Positions 26,642 to 36,153 of a stretch of DNA of 45,868 nt are shown piece by piece. Location: contig NZ_FNOE01000022.1 in NCBI RefSeq assembly GCF_900106555.1, forward strand, positions 1 through 45,868, given 5' to 3'. A program made the position numbers and the translations under genes. Positions within the stretch are counted from its first letter, which is position 1; each line of letters begins with the position of its first letter. Source of the stretch: Nitrosomonas oligotropha (lineage in GTDB: Bacteria > Pseudomonadota > Gammaproteobacteria > Burkholderiales > Nitrosomonadaceae). The notes beneath the pieces are model-generated. The model was not told the DNA's origin. It searched no databases and was given only the letters and a program-made list of their open reading frames with translations.

Positions 26642-27484
26642 ATGACCAGCATTTTAACTTATCCTGCGGCTTTTTTGCTTTATATACTGATCGGTTGGTA
26701 TTTTTGGCGCACTACGTGGGGGCAATCTTCATTGCCCGCAAATGATCGTGCACCCGCATCGGTCACTTGGATGCATTATGCCATGCTTATTCCTTTGTCA
26801 TTGCATGCCATCACACTTTATCAGTCGATGTTTGCTGGTGCGGGGTTGAGCTTCGGGTTAAGTAATGCAATTTCGGTGATTGTTTGGCTGACTGCCTTTA
26901 TTTACTGGTTCTCTGGATTTTTTCAACGGTTGCAAGGATTGCAAACGCTGGTTGCGCCCGTTGCCGCAGCTTCCGCTATTGCGGTTTTATTGCCGCTGTT
27001 TTTTCCATCGTTGCGAACACTCGAGAATACCGAACTGCCAGCATTTAAAGCGCATTTGCTGGTTGCCATGATGGCCTACAGCTTGCTGACCATCGCGGCA
27101 TTGCATGCTTTACTGATGACCGTGGTGGAGCGCCAATTGCATCATCCGGCCGCGCGTTCGGTGCTGACGAATTTGCCACCGTTGCTGGCGATGGAAAAAT
27201 TATTGTTTCACATTATTTGGGTTGGTTTTATTTTATTGACGCTGACGCTTTTAAGCGGTGTGATGTTTTCAAAAGAAGTGTTTGGCCAGCCTTTGACTTT
27301 TTCACATAAGACATTGTTCGGTTTTATTTCCTGGGGAGTTTTTGCGGCTTTACTGACCGGGAGGCAGTTTTACGGCTGGCGGGGGCGAATTGCAATTCGC
27401 TGGACGTTGGCGGGATTTGTCACCTTATTACTTGCCTATATTGGCAGCAAGTTCGTGCTGGAGATTATACTGAGCCGTTATTAG
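26642..27484 (+). CDS. ypjD: YpjD/CcsA-type inner-membrane cytochrome biogenesis protein
   Basis: ATG 26642 is chosen over 26591 because the membrane helix begins at once (MTSILTYPAAFLLYILIGWY). The 280-residue product has about eight membrane spans. It has conserved HAITLYQ and FKAHLLVAMMAYSLLTIAALHALL His residues, and the family's LLFHIIWVGFILLTLTLLSG and SWGVFAALLTGRQFYGWRGR. The CcsA/CcmC-like domain handles heme in cytochrome c assembly, but the exact role of this ffh-linked subgroup is not proven. There is no partner heme-lyase gene in the window. Confidence 0.88.
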   Translation: MTSILTYPAAFLLYILIGWYFWRTTWGQSSLPANDRAPASVTWMHYAMLIPLSLHAITLYQSMFAGAGLSFGLSNAISVIVWLTAFIYWFSGFFQRLQGLQTLVAPVAAASAIAVLLPLFFPSLRTLENTELPAFKAHLLVAMMAYSLLTIAALHALLMTVVERQLHHPAARSVLTNLPPLLAMEKLLFHIIWVGFILLTLTLLSGVMFSKEVFGQPLTFSHKTLFGFISWGVFAALLTGRQFYGWRGRIAIRWTLAGFVTLLLAYIGSKFVLEIILSRY

Positions 27485-27546
27485 CAGGATTGACGCCCGC
27501 GGCGGGGATTCCAGCGGGTAGTTTTATTGCCGCTGTGTAAACAATA

Positions 27547-29652
27547 TCAGCCTTTCGTGCGGCTGATTTTTGCGACTTCCCGCAGGTGTCTCAAACTGCG
27601 CATAACCCGTGCAAGGTGATGTCTGTTGTTGACTTGCAGAGTAAAGCGCATGTGCATGAAGTCGTCTTCGCTTTCCATGGCGATATCGTCAATATTGGAC
27701 TCGGCTTTGGCAATTTCAGCAGCGATCCTCGCCAGTACCCCTTGTTTATTCGCCGTCGTGACCTTGATGGCGGCTTCAAAGGTTCGAGTGATGTCTTTAC
27801 CCCAGGTTACATCCAAATAATTTTCCGGATTCTTCTGATTGCTGGTGACATTACCGCAATCATGCGTATGGATGATCAATCCGGAATCCTTTTTGATCAC
27901 ACCGATAATGGCGTCTCCGGGAATAGGGCGGCAACATTTGGCGAACTGAACGGTAATTCCCTCGGTTCCCAAGATCGTGATCGGGCCTGCTTTTTGTGCA
28001 GGAGAAATGGATTCTGCGGGAGAAGCCAAGCGTTTCGCCACAACGGCCGGTAGTTGTTTACCCAGCGCCATGTCGGCTAGCAATTCCTCTTTCGATTTAA
28101 CACCACTGTCGCGTACTAATTTTTCCCACTGTGCTTCGGTAATCGTATCCGGATTCATGTTAAAGGATAGCAATGCTTGATTGAGCATGCGTTCACCTAA
28201 TTTGACCGATTCGTCGTACTGGATGGTTTTGAGGAAATGACGAATATGCGAGCGTGCTCTGCCGGTTGCGACATAACTGAGCCAGGCGGGATTGGGTTTG
28301 GCGTATGGGGCGGTGACGATTTCAACCCGATCACCGCTTTTCAGTTTGGTGCGCAATGGCGCATTTTCACTGTTAATTTTTACCGCAACACAACAATTGC
28401 CTACATCGGAATGCACGGCATAAGCGAAATCGACGGCAGTTGAGCCTCTTGGCAAGGAAAGAATTTTTCCTTGCGGGGTGAAAACGAAAACGTCGCCTGG
28501 GAATAGATCAATCTTGAGATGCTCCAGGAATTCCATGGAATCTGTTGAGTCGCTGAGCGTTTCCAGCAGACTTTGCAACCATTGGCTGGTTTTTAAGCGC
28601 AGATCATTGAAATCGCCATCTGAGCTTTTATAGAGCCAATGCGAAGCAACGCCGTTTTCGGCGATCCGGTGCATACTGGCGGTGCGGATTTGAATTTCAA
28701 TCGGTATGCCAAACGGGCCCAATAATGTACTGTGCAGCGATTGATAGCCATTGGTTTTGGGGATGGCAATATAGTCCTTGAACTTGCCGGGAATGGGTTT
28801 GTATAAGCTGTGCAGCGTGCCTAGCGCGACATAACAGGACGGAATGTCTTTAACAATCACACGGAATCCGTATATATCCAGCACTTCGGAAAATGATAAA
28901 CGTTTCTCCACCATCTTCATGTAAATACTGAACAAATGCTTTTCCCGTCCGGTCACGTCCGCATCGAGTCCTGCTTCTTTTAATTTCAGGTTGATGGCAT
29001 CGAGAATCTTACCCACGACTTCACGCCGGTTGCCCCGCGCGGCCTTGGTGGCTTTTTGCAGAACACGGTAACGCAATGGATAAGAATAGCGGAAACCCAA
29101 TTCTTGCAGTTCCTGGTAAATATTATTGAGCCCCAGCCGATGTGCGATCGGGGCGTAAATTTCCAGGGTTTCGCGGGCAATGCGACGTTGTTTTGCCGGC
29201 AGCATGACGTCGAGTGTTTGCATATTATGCAATCGATCCGCCAGTTTGATGAGTATGACCCGCACATCGCGCGCCATGGCCAACAGCATCTTGCGGAAAT
29301 TCTCGGCTTGCGCTTCTTCTTGGGTTTGGAATTCGATTTTGGTCAGTTTGGAAACACCGTCAACCAGTTCCGCTACCGGTTCGCCAAATCTTTCGCTGAT
29401 TTCCGCTTTGGAAATAGCCGTGTCTTCAACCACATCATGTAATAAAGCGGCTGTCAGCGTGGGAGCGTCAAGATGGAGCTTGCTCAGAATTCTCGCAACC
29501 GCAACCGGGTGAGAGATATAGGGCTCGCCGGATTTGCGGAATTGGCCGGAATGCGCCCCTTGGCCGAAAGAATAAGCATTTCTAAGTTGAGTAATATCCT
29601 CCGGCTTGAGATATTGCGATGTTTCTATGAATAGCTGTTCTGTTTCTGGCAT
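27547..29652 (-). CDS. spoT: Bifunctional (p)ppGpp synthetase/hydrolase SpoT
   Basis: The 701-residue protein sets the level of the stringent-response alarmone. The hydrolase HD domain (about 30-180) is intact: ISHPVAVARIL, ALLHDVVEDT, LIKLADRLHNM. The synthetase has YGFRVIVKDIPSCYVALGTLHSL-type sequence, GKFKDYIAIPKTNGYQSLHST and the EIQIRT acidic motif (IEIQIRTASMHRIAENGVASH). TGS and zinc-finger/helical regions follow, and an ACT domain ends the protein. Both activities therefore look functional. It is third in the conserved gmk-rpoZ-spoT order. Confidence 0.95.
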   Translation of the reverse strand: MPETEQLFIETSQYLKPEDITQLRNAYSFGQGAHSGQFRKSGEPYISHPVAVARILSKLHLDAPTLTAALLHDVVEDTAISKAEISERFGEPVAELVDGVSKLTKIEFQTQEEAQAENFRKMLLAMARDVRVILIKLADRLHNMQTLDVMLPAKQRRIARETLEIYAPIAHRLGLNNIYQELQELGFRYSYPLRYRVLQKATKAARGNRREVVGKILDAINLKLKEAGLDADVTGREKHLFSIYMKMVEKRLSFSEVLDIYGFRVIVKDIPSCYVALGTLHSLYKPIPGKFKDYIAIPKTNGYQSLHSTLLGPFGIPIEIQIRTASMHRIAENGVASHWLYKSSDGDFNDLRLKTSQWLQSLLETLSDSTDSMEFLEHLKIDLFPGDVFVFTPQGKILSLPRGSTAVDFAYAVHSDVGNCCVAVKINSENAPLRTKLKSGDRVEIVTAPYAKPNPAWLSYVATGRARSHIRHFLKTIQYDESVKLGERMLNQALLSFNMNPDTITEAQWEKLVRDSGVKSKEELLADMALGKQLPAVVAKRLASPAESISPAQKAGPITILGTEGITVQFAKCCRPIPGDAIIGVIKKDSGLIIHTHDCGNVTSNQKNPENYLDVTWGKDITRTFEAAIKVTTANKQGVLARIAAEIAKAESNIDDIAMESEDDFMHMRFTLQVNNRHHLARVMRSLRHLREVAKISRTKG

Positions 29653-29824
29653 AGCGTTTTATAAATCCCATATATGCCAGCCAAATCATGCGCAACTCAT
29701 TATTCGAGTTTTAACTTGGATTGGCAACCGTTACAGGAGTATCGGCAATCGAGGCATTGGCTGTTGGCACGCATCCCGTGGGAAAGAGATGACAACTTAA
29801 GACAGTCTTAGTACAAAGGCTGTA

Positions 29825-30031
29825 TTACATGTTTCTGGGATTCAGTATATCCAACCCTATTTTGCCTTGCGAGATTTCTCGCAAGGCGATGACGGTCGCT
29901 TTATTGCGTCCAGGTTCCACCAATGGAGCCGAGCCGATCGCCAGCTGTCTGGCGCGTGTCGTTGCAGCCAAAGTCATGTCAAACCGGTTAGGTATTCTCT
30001 TTAAACAATCGTCAACGGTAATTCGTGCCAT
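29825..30031 (-). CDS. rpoZ: RNA polymerase omega subunit
   Basis: The 68-residue protein [20 protein letters not shown], continuing with RARQLAIG and [17 protein letters not shown], is a standard though short omega. It helps assemble the polymerase and forms part of a ppGpp site in proteobacteria. Its position between gmk and spoT is conserved. A 172-base gap before spoT may hold a further promoter. Confidence 0.96.
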   Translation of the reverse strand: MARITVDDCLKRIPNRFDMTLAATTRARQLAIGSAPLVEPGRNKATVIALREISQGKIGLDILNPRNM

Positions 30032-30113
30032 CGTATGCGTTCCTATTGTGAGTTATGGATGGATTTTACAATAAAAAGACAAAAAATGATGCCACTATCT
30101 GGCTGGAAATGCA

Positions 30114-30731
30114 TTATGACAATTCGGTGATGAGTGCACGATGTTTTATTATCTGCCGTTCTTTTTTTAAGTGTTCCGCTTTAATAATACAAATCAGATC
30201 ATTCAGTGCTTCATCAAGCTGATTGTTGATAATAATATAATCGAATTCTGCAATATGACTGACTTCTTCCCGTGCTGCGGACAGTCTCTTCCGGATAACC
30301 TCGGGATCATCCTGCGCACGTGTTTTTAAGCGCGCTGCCAGCGCATCAGCGGAAGGCGGGAGAATAAAAATACTGATAGCTTGAGGAAAAATTTGCTGTA
30401 TTTGTTTTGCGCCCTGGCAGTCGATTTCTAACAGAATGTCCTGTCCTGATGCGGTCGCCTGATTGATCCATTGTTGCGAGGTACCGTAAAGATTGCCATA
30501 AACTTCAGCACTTTCCACAAATTCGCCATTTAGCAGCATTTGCTGGAATGTTTCTTTATTTACAAAATGGTAATCACAACCATCGACTTCCCCGTTACGT
30601 GGCGGACGTGTCGTGTGCGAAATCGATAGACTGAGATTCAAGTCCGAGCGCAGCAACGATTTGACCAAACTGGTTTTACCGGCTCCGGATGGTGCGCTGA
30701 TGATAAACAAGTAACCTGTCAATTGCGTCAT
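30114..30731 (-). CDS. gmk: Guanylate kinase
   Basis: The 205-residue enzyme phosphorylates GMP to GDP. P-loop SAPSGAGKTSLVKSLL (about 11-26), GMP-site STTRPPRNGEVDGCDYHFV (here SISHTTRPPRNGEVDGCDYHF) and LEIDCQGAKQIQQIFP are all present. It opens the gmk-rpoZ-spoT run and lies 30 bases upstream of the stop of the HDOD gene on the same strand. Confidence 0.96.
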   Translation of the reverse strand: MTQLTGYLFIISAPSGAGKTSLVKSLLRSDLNLSLSISHTTRPPRNGEVDGCDYHFVNKETFQQMLLNGEFVESAEVYGNLYGTSQQWINQATASGQDILLEIDCQGAKQIQQIFPQAISIFILPPSADALAARLKTRAQDDPEVIRKRLSAAREEVSHIAEFDYIIINNQLDEALNDLICIIKAEHLKKERQIIKHRALITELS

Positions 30732-30761
30732 TTTTTGCCTGTCATGTATGCAATCATTATT

Positions 30762-32366
30762 TTATCTTGAATTAAAGGCTGTTAAAGCTTGACCTTTTAA
30801 TGTCTTGATCAGACGGATTTCGTCCGCGGTAATTCCTTCCGGGGCTTCCGCTTCACGGTTTGCATAGAATAAGCCGATGGGTTTATTGTTTGCTACCAGT
30901 GGAAGCACCATGAAGCTGCGCGCATCGGGAAATAGATCTCTATGCCATTGCGGAATCAGTGTATGGATTTTGGCTGTGCAGGCGTCTGAAATCAATAGAT
31001 CGGCATTTCTTTTCAGCGCCAAATGAAACACATCGGGGGAGAATGACATCGGAAAGCTAAACGCTTTCTGGAAGTCCATGTTGTTTTCCCCGAGAGAACT
31101 CCGGGCGCGATATTGATTCATTTTAGGATCCCTAAGGCAGAGTGTGATGAAACGAAAGCCCAAACTATTATAATAAGTTTCCAGAACCAGCATGATCAAA
31201 CTGTCCAATTTATAATTGCCGGGCGCCATAATTTCACTGACATCCTGCACACCGGTTAATAATAATGCCGATGCATTATAGGGCTTGCCGCTGGGATAAC
31301 GTTGGATAATTTGCGTATTTTCCGTTTCATCATGGGCAATGATCAACTCGCTCAATAAGTCTTCATCGACAGGCATGTTGAATTCGGCACGTGCTATTTC
31401 TGTGCATACTGTTTTGTTGCGATCCGCATCGAGCAAGTTTGCATTGATCAGCAAGGCGCGTGTTTCTATTTTCGCATCCAGTATCAGCTGATCCAATTTG
31501 GGCTTATCGAGATTAAGCGCTTTACCGAAGCGTGTCAGCAGTTTGTTTTTCAGTTCCGGATCTTCCGGGTTACCGGTTTCTACGACCAGCGGCGCGACCT
31601 TTTCACTCAATTCAGCAACTTGTTGCATCCACTCTTGTTTGCTTCTGGCAACACCGAGATTGCCGAAAGGCCTGCTTCTAAGTCCTTGAATAATCGTGTT
31701 GGGAATGCACCATTTTTCCAGGATAGTCTCTGTCAGGGTATCAAGATTGAACCCCAAAACCTGCATGGATGCTTGCACCGGCGTATGCGTGCTTTGCGCT
31801 ATGAGTGCCATCATTTCTTGATACAAGTCATGATCATAGGCAGCAAGCAATAAACGGCTAAGATTCTTGAACAAAGCGGTGATCGCTGTCTCTTCCGCAT
31901 CGATAAAATGGCTGGCCTTGACGAGCTCGTGGCTGATCATGCTGGCTGCCAGCGCATGTATTAATTCAGTGCGAACCAGCTCTGCGCGTTTGCCGGACAT
32001 ACCGTCTACCAAAAGCATGGCCAGCGCGCATGTCTTGACTGAGTTAAAACCCAGCAGAAATATGGCCTTGGTGATATTGGTGTTGACTTTGTTGGATCCG
32101 GTTCTGTGGGCGACGGAGTTGGATAAGCGCAGAATTTTTTGTGTTAATGAAACAGCCGCTAACACGAAGTAGGCCAATTGTTGAATGGATTGATCATCGG
32201 ATGAGGACAACTGGATGATGCGTGGTTGCTTCGAGCAGGCGATCTTTGATGGTTTTGGTGCGCGTATTTTTTTCTGTAGCAGCTTCCGGGAAGCTGGATG
32301 TATCTTCCGAAGTATTGGGTAATTGAATAAATCCCATTTTAAATTTCTTTCAAGAAAAATTGCCAT
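30762..32366 (-). CDS. HDOD-domain protein with C-terminal GAF-like region
   Basis: I take ATG 32366 (MAIFLERNLKWDLFNYPIL) as the start, giving 534 residues; a TTG 19 codons earlier is also open. Neither has a good ribosome-binding site. The HDOD region spans about 70-270 and keeps the family's KILRLSNS and AIFLLGFNSVKTCALAMLL, but it lacks a metal-binding HD pair, as HDOD domains do. The C-terminal 180 residues (VQDVSEIMAPGNYKLDSLIMLVL; FMVLPLVANNKPIGLFYANR) look like a GAF sensor domain. HDOD proteins are regulatory adaptors linked to chemotaxis, stress or second-messenger control. The target is unknown. It may read on into gmk. Confidence 0.75.
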   Translation of the reverse strand: MAIFLERNLKWDLFNYPILRKIHPASRKLLQKKIRAPKPSKIACSKQPRIIQLSSSDDQSIQQLAYFVLAAVSLTQKILRLSNSVAHRTGSNKVNTNITKAIFLLGFNSVKTCALAMLLVDGMSGKRAELVRTELIHALAASMISHELVKASHFIDAEETAITALFKNLSRLLLAAYDHDLYQEMMALIAQSTHTPVQASMQVLGFNLDTLTETILEKWCIPNTIIQGLRSRPFGNLGVARSKQEWMQQVAELSEKVAPLVVETGNPEDPELKNKLLTRFGKALNLDKPKLDQLILDAKIETRALLINANLLDADRNKTVCTEIARAEFNMPVDEDLLSELIIAHDETENTQIIQRYPSGKPYNASALLLTGVQDVSEIMAPGNYKLDSLIMLVLETYYNSLGFRFITLCLRDPKMNQYRARSSLGENNMDFQKAFSFPMSFSPDVFHLALKRNADLLISDACTAKIHTLIPQWHRDLFPDARSFMVLPLVANNKPIGLFYANREAEAPEGITADEIRLIKTLKGQALTAFNSR

Positions 32367-32731
32367 TGGATTGGCGTAAAAAATTTTTGCTGTTGGTTTT
32401 AGATTTTTTCTGCTGAAAATCAAAATCTAATATCAATATATATTGTTTTTTATTAGTGGCACAAATAAAGGTTAGTTGATAACAGGGTTAAAGAATGCCG
32501 TTTTTCTTGAAATAATTTTGCTGAGATTTTGCCGTCATATGCGGCGAGTTTTCTGGTGATATGTATTTTAATACAGTATTGAATTAGTATTTTTTGGATT
32601 GTGACCGGTTATGGTAGGGGGGAATAAAGCACCCCGCCGCAAGCGGCGAGGTGCTGAGTAGGTTTTACAAGTTGCCGGTTAGATTTCAGGGAGCGAGGAA
32701 TTAAACCCGGAAAGATAAAACCGGCGTGCCG
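32367..32731. other. Intergenic region between the HDOD gene and dsbA
   Basis: The region is A+T-rich next to the HDOD start and contains no gene. The dsbA terminator lies at 32628-32655. The stretch from 32424 to 32600 could hold the HDOD promoter, but no clear boxes could be set. Confidence 0.4.
32628..32655 (-). terminator. Terminator after dsbA
   Basis: On the minus strand a 12-bp stem with one G-T wobble (agcacctcgccg / cggcggggtgct) and a 4-base loop is followed by TTTATT. It lies about 75 bases beyond the dsbA stop and would end the argS-SPOR-dsbA transcript. Confidence 0.75.
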
Positions 32732-33370
32732 CTATTTTTCCTTGCGTACTTTCTCAAGCAATGCTTCCAAAGTTTTGATGGTATCTTGCGGTGAGCCGCC
32801 CATTCTTCCGCTGGTAAGATACTTGCCATTGATAATCAGTGTGGGAACGCCGTTGAGCTGATACTGACGTGACATTTGTGTCGATCTTGATACTTGATTT
32901 TGCACGGCAAAGGATTGGTAGGTATTTTCAAATTTCTTTCTGTCGATGCCTTGTTTTTCAATCCAATCGAACAAGACGGATTCGTTATTCAGGTCAATTT
33001 TGTCGCGATGGATGGCATCGTACACTTTATCGTGCAGCGTACCGGCTATTCCCATCGCCTCGATGGCATAAAATATTTTTGCGGCGGGAACCCAAGTGGG
33101 GCGAAGAATTGCGGGCACATATTGAAAACTGACATCACCGGGAATATTCGCGAGCCAGGTTTTGAGATGCGGGTGCAGGCTGTAACAGTGCGGGCAGCCA
33201 TACCAGAAGAATTCCAGAACTTCGATCTTACTGCTGTCTTCGGTCGGCTGCGGCTTTGCCAGAACGGTATAGTCCTTACCTTCCACGATGTCGGCGTAGG
33301 CCGCGGGCAGATTGATTAAACCAAAACTTAATACTAAGAAGAAAACTGCAACGGCTTGATATCGATTCAT
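32732..33370 (-). CDS. dsbA: Thiol:disulfide interchange protein DsbA
   Basis: The 212-residue periplasmic oxidase introduces disulphides into exported proteins. It has a signal peptide (1-26, ending PAAYA) and the active site FFWYGCPHCYS with Cys59 and Cys62. The helical insert and the cis-Pro segment GVPTLIING follow. CPHC is the classical DsbA dipeptide. A good AAGGAG lies 7 bases before the ATG. It follows argS and the SPOR gene, a betaproteobacterial arrangement. Confidence 0.95.
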   Translation of the reverse strand: MNRYQAVAVFFLVLSFGLINLPAAYADIVEGKDYTVLAKPQPTEDSSKIEVLEFFWYGCPHCYSLHPHLKTWLANIPGDVSFQYVPAILRPTWVPAAKIFYAIEAMGIAGTLHDKVYDAIHRDKIDLNNESVLFDWIEKQGIDRKKFENTYQSFAVQNQVSRSTQMSRQYQLNGVPTLIINGKYLTSGRMGGSPQDTIKTLEALLEKVRKEK

Positions 33371-33458
33371 GCTATTACTCCTTAAATAAAGTATTTAACG
33401 GGGTGCGGCGGGTGATATAACCTTGGGGAAAGTGTAACTAAAAGGTGGCGATGCACTG

Positions 33459-34271
33459 TTATTGTAATTTGACAAATTGCGTCTCTATGCCATTTTCTCT
33501 GAGTGATGCGCTAGTTTGGTCGCTATCCGTTTTGTTGTTGAACGGTCCGATCCGCACACGGTACCAAGTTCCTTTTTCCGCCAGATCGATCGGTTGTACG
33601 GATGCGAATACACCCAGCATCGCGAGGCGCGCTTTCATATTTTCCGCTTCGTCATTTTTTCTGAATGATCCGGCCTGCAGGAAAATTTTCTCTTTCGCCG
33701 CTGCGGGCGCTTTGGTTTGTGGTGTTACCGGGGGCTGTTGTTGCGGCTGCGGCGGTTGCTTCGGTTCCGCCGGGAGCGCGCGTGGTGGTACCGCAGCGAT
33801 CTGTTGCGGAGGAGGAGTGACCGGGATGATAACTGTTGCGCGGGGTGGAACAGGCTGTGGCACGATTTCGGCCGGTTTATTGTTTTCCGGTGTTTTCGCG
33901 GCTATTTTCGGTTGTGCGGGCGGTTCAGCCGCACGCTTGAAATCCTGGTCAATCTCCGGTTCTTCGATGCCCGGCAGTATTTTGTAAAAATCAAACCGGG
34001 GTTTTTCTTCCACGACGGCCAAAGGTTCTGGTTGTGCCGGTTTTTCCGCGGCTTTTGGAGTTTCAGAGGCAGGTTGTGTTTGGTTTTTTTCCGATGAGCT
34101 CACTACTTTGTCAGCCGGTAAAAACGGACTGGGCGCATAATTAAAATATAGCCATATGCCAATTGCACTCGCAAGACCCAATGCGTAACCGACAAATCCG
34201 CCAAAAAACGCGGAACCGCCTTTTTCCGGTGTGGATTTTGTTGGTCTGCGGGTCTTATAATCTCGACTCAT
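33459..34271 (-). CDS. SPOR-domain membrane protein (FtsN-like)
   Basis: The 270-residue protein has a short cytosolic N-terminus and a single membrane helix (about 22-46, FFGGFVGYALGLASAIGIWLYF). A long Pro/Ala/Gln-rich periplasmic linker follows, then a C-terminal SPOR domain (about 195-270: FLQAGSFRKNDEAENMKARL; YRVRIGPFNNKTDSDQ). SPOR domains bind denuded peptidoglycan at the division septum, so a divisome role like that of FtsN is likely. The linker is low-complexity with PP and QP repeats. It sits 24 bases after argS. Confidence 0.88.
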   Translation of the reverse strand: MSRDYKTRRPTKSTPEKGGSAFFGGFVGYALGLASAIGIWLYFNYAPSPFLPADKVVSSSEKNQTQPASETPKAAEKPAQPEPLAVVEEKPRFDFYKILPGIEEPEIDQDFKRAAEPPAQPKIAAKTPENNKPAEIVPQPVPPRATVIIPVTPPPQQIAAVPPRALPAEPKQPPQPQQQPPVTPQTKAPAAAKEKIFLQAGSFRKNDEAENMKARLAMLGVFASVQPIDLAEKGTWYRVRIGPFNNKTDSDQTSASLRENGIETQFVKLQ

Positions 34272-34295
34272 GTGTATCCTTATACAGTAATCCGG

Positions 34296-36053
34296 TTACA
34301 TTTTATCAGGTGCGCTGACGCCGAGTAGCGTCATTCCATTCTTCAGTACTTGGTGGGTAGCTGCAATCAACGCTAGACGGGCGTTTTGCAAGGCAATCTC
34401 GGGTACCAGAAAACGTGTTGAATTATAGTAACTATGAAATTCGCTGGCCAGTTCTCTCAGGTAAAACGCGATCAGATGGGGAGAAAATTCCTTCGCCGCC
34501 ATTTCCACGGTATCGGGGAAATCAATCAATTTTTGCAGCAATGCCAACTCGGCAGGACTGGATAGTTCTGCCGTATCGGCTTCAACCAGATCGGCGGCAT
34601 CGCCATCCCATTGCGCCAATACACTGCATACCCGCGCATGAGCGTACTGCACGTAATAAACCGGATTCTCATTGCTTTGTGATTTGGCCAGATCCAGATC
34701 GAAATCCAAATGCTGGTCACTTTTACGCATTACGTAAAAGAACCGCGCGGCATCCTTGCCGACTTCCTCGCGCAATTCCCGCAGCGTGACAAACTCGCCG
34801 GAGCGGGTCGACATGGGCGCTTTTTTACCGTCGCGGTAGAGCACGGCAAACTGCACCAGAGCGATCTCCAGTTTTGCCGGATCCAGCCCGAGCGCCTGCA
34901 ATGCGCCTTTCACGCGCGGAATATAACCATGATGATCCGCGCCCCAGATATTGATGACTTGTTCGTAACCGCGCTCGAATTTATTCAGGTGATAAGCGAT
35001 GTCGGATGCGAAATAGGTAAATTGGCCATTTTCCCGCTGCACCACCCGGTCTTTTTCATCGCCGAAATCGGTGGAGCGGAACCAGATCGCGCCATCTTGT
35101 TCGTATAAATATTTTTTTTCCTTGAGCAATTGGATGGTACGTGCGACTGAGCCATTATCGTATAACGATTGCTCGGAGAACCACGTATCGAACTCAACGC
35201 CGAATTCCATCAGATCGTTGCGGCAATCGCCCAATTGTTCTGTGAGCACAAAATTATGAATATACGCATAATCCTGGCCGAGTACTTTTTTGGCATTGGC
35301 AATTAACTGATCCAAATGTTCGTCGGTACTCACGACGGTTTCCATGACACTGACGGGCAAGCCGTCCAACACCAATTCCGGGTGATGCACATAACGCTCG
35401 GCGTGTGCTTGATGAATCAAATGGGCCATCGACTTGACGTAGTCTCCCTGATACGCGTTTTGCGGGAACGGAATATGGATATCGTTAAGCTCCAGATACC
35501 GCAGCCAGGTGGAAAGCGTCAGAATGTCCATCTGGCGGCCCGCATCGTTCACATAAAATTCGCGCGATACATTGAAACCGGCAGCGGTCAGTACACTCGA
35601 CAGGCTGGCACCAATCGCGGCGCCGCGTCCGTGCCCGACATGCAAGGGGCCGGTCGGATTGGCCGAGACGAATTCCACCTGGATTTTTTTTCCTTGACCG
35701 GAATCACTGTGGCCGAATGTCTCTTTGCTTTGTAACACGTGATGCACGCATTGCTGTTTCGCGGAATTTTTCAGGAACAGATTGATGAATCCGGCGCCTG
35801 CTATTTCTACTTTTTCCAAATAAGGTGAGGGGGGCAGGGCATTGATCAATAAATTCGCCACTTCGCGCGGGTTCTTATGCAGCGGTTTAGCCAGTTGCAT
35901 GGCCAGATTGCATGAATAATCGCCGTGATTGGCCTGTTTGGTGCGCGTCAACTCGATGCGGACATTGGCATCCGGTGTGGCGATGGCATGGGCGGCTGCA
36001 CGGAATAGCTCGACGAAATGGGTTTTGAAATGTGGGTGAGCGGATGAATTCAT
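34296..36053 (-). CDS. argS: Arginyl-tRNA synthetase
   Basis: The 585-residue class I synthetase charges tRNA-Arg. Motifs: N-terminal Add-1 domain, the HIGH-type sequence SANPTGPLHVGHGRGAAIG (about 130-148), the KMSKS equivalent MSTRSGEFVTL and the DALR anticodon-binding C-terminus (YYVQYAHARVCSVL). Length is normal. It leads the argS-SPOR-dsbA set. Confidence 0.97.
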   Translation of the reverse strand: MNSSAHPHFKTHFVELFRAAAHAIATPDANVRIELTRTKQANHGDYSCNLAMQLAKPLHKNPREVANLLINALPPSPYLEKVEIAGAGFINLFLKNSAKQQCVHHVLQSKETFGHSDSGQGKKIQVEFVSANPTGPLHVGHGRGAAIGASLSSVLTAAGFNVSREFYVNDAGRQMDILTLSTWLRYLELNDIHIPFPQNAYQGDYVKSMAHLIHQAHAERYVHHPELVLDGLPVSVMETVVSTDEHLDQLIANAKKVLGQDYAYIHNFVLTEQLGDCRNDLMEFGVEFDTWFSEQSLYDNGSVARTIQLLKEKKYLYEQDGAIWFRSTDFGDEKDRVVQRENGQFTYFASDIAYHLNKFERGYEQVINIWGADHHGYIPRVKGALQALGLDPAKLEIALVQFAVLYRDGKKAPMSTRSGEFVTLRELREEVGKDAARFFYVMRKSDQHLDFDLDLAKSQSNENPVYYVQYAHARVCSVLAQWDGDAADLVEADTAELSSPAELALLQKLIDFPDTVEMAAKEFSPHLIAFYLRELASEFHSYYNSTRFLVPEIALQNARLALIAATHQVLKNGMTLLGVSAPDKM

Positions 36054-36153
36054 GGTTGAGAATAAAGATATAAAATTTTATGGTGTTGCATTATTGTGCA
36101 TAACGGGAATCGCCGTTGCCGGAAAATGAGCGGTATTTTAGCAGGTGCACAGT

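Noticed and set aside
33445..34097. Long plus-strand frames over the SPOR gene
   Set aside because: They are mirror images of the Pro/Gln-rich linker and give Gly/Cys/Arg-rich nonsense.
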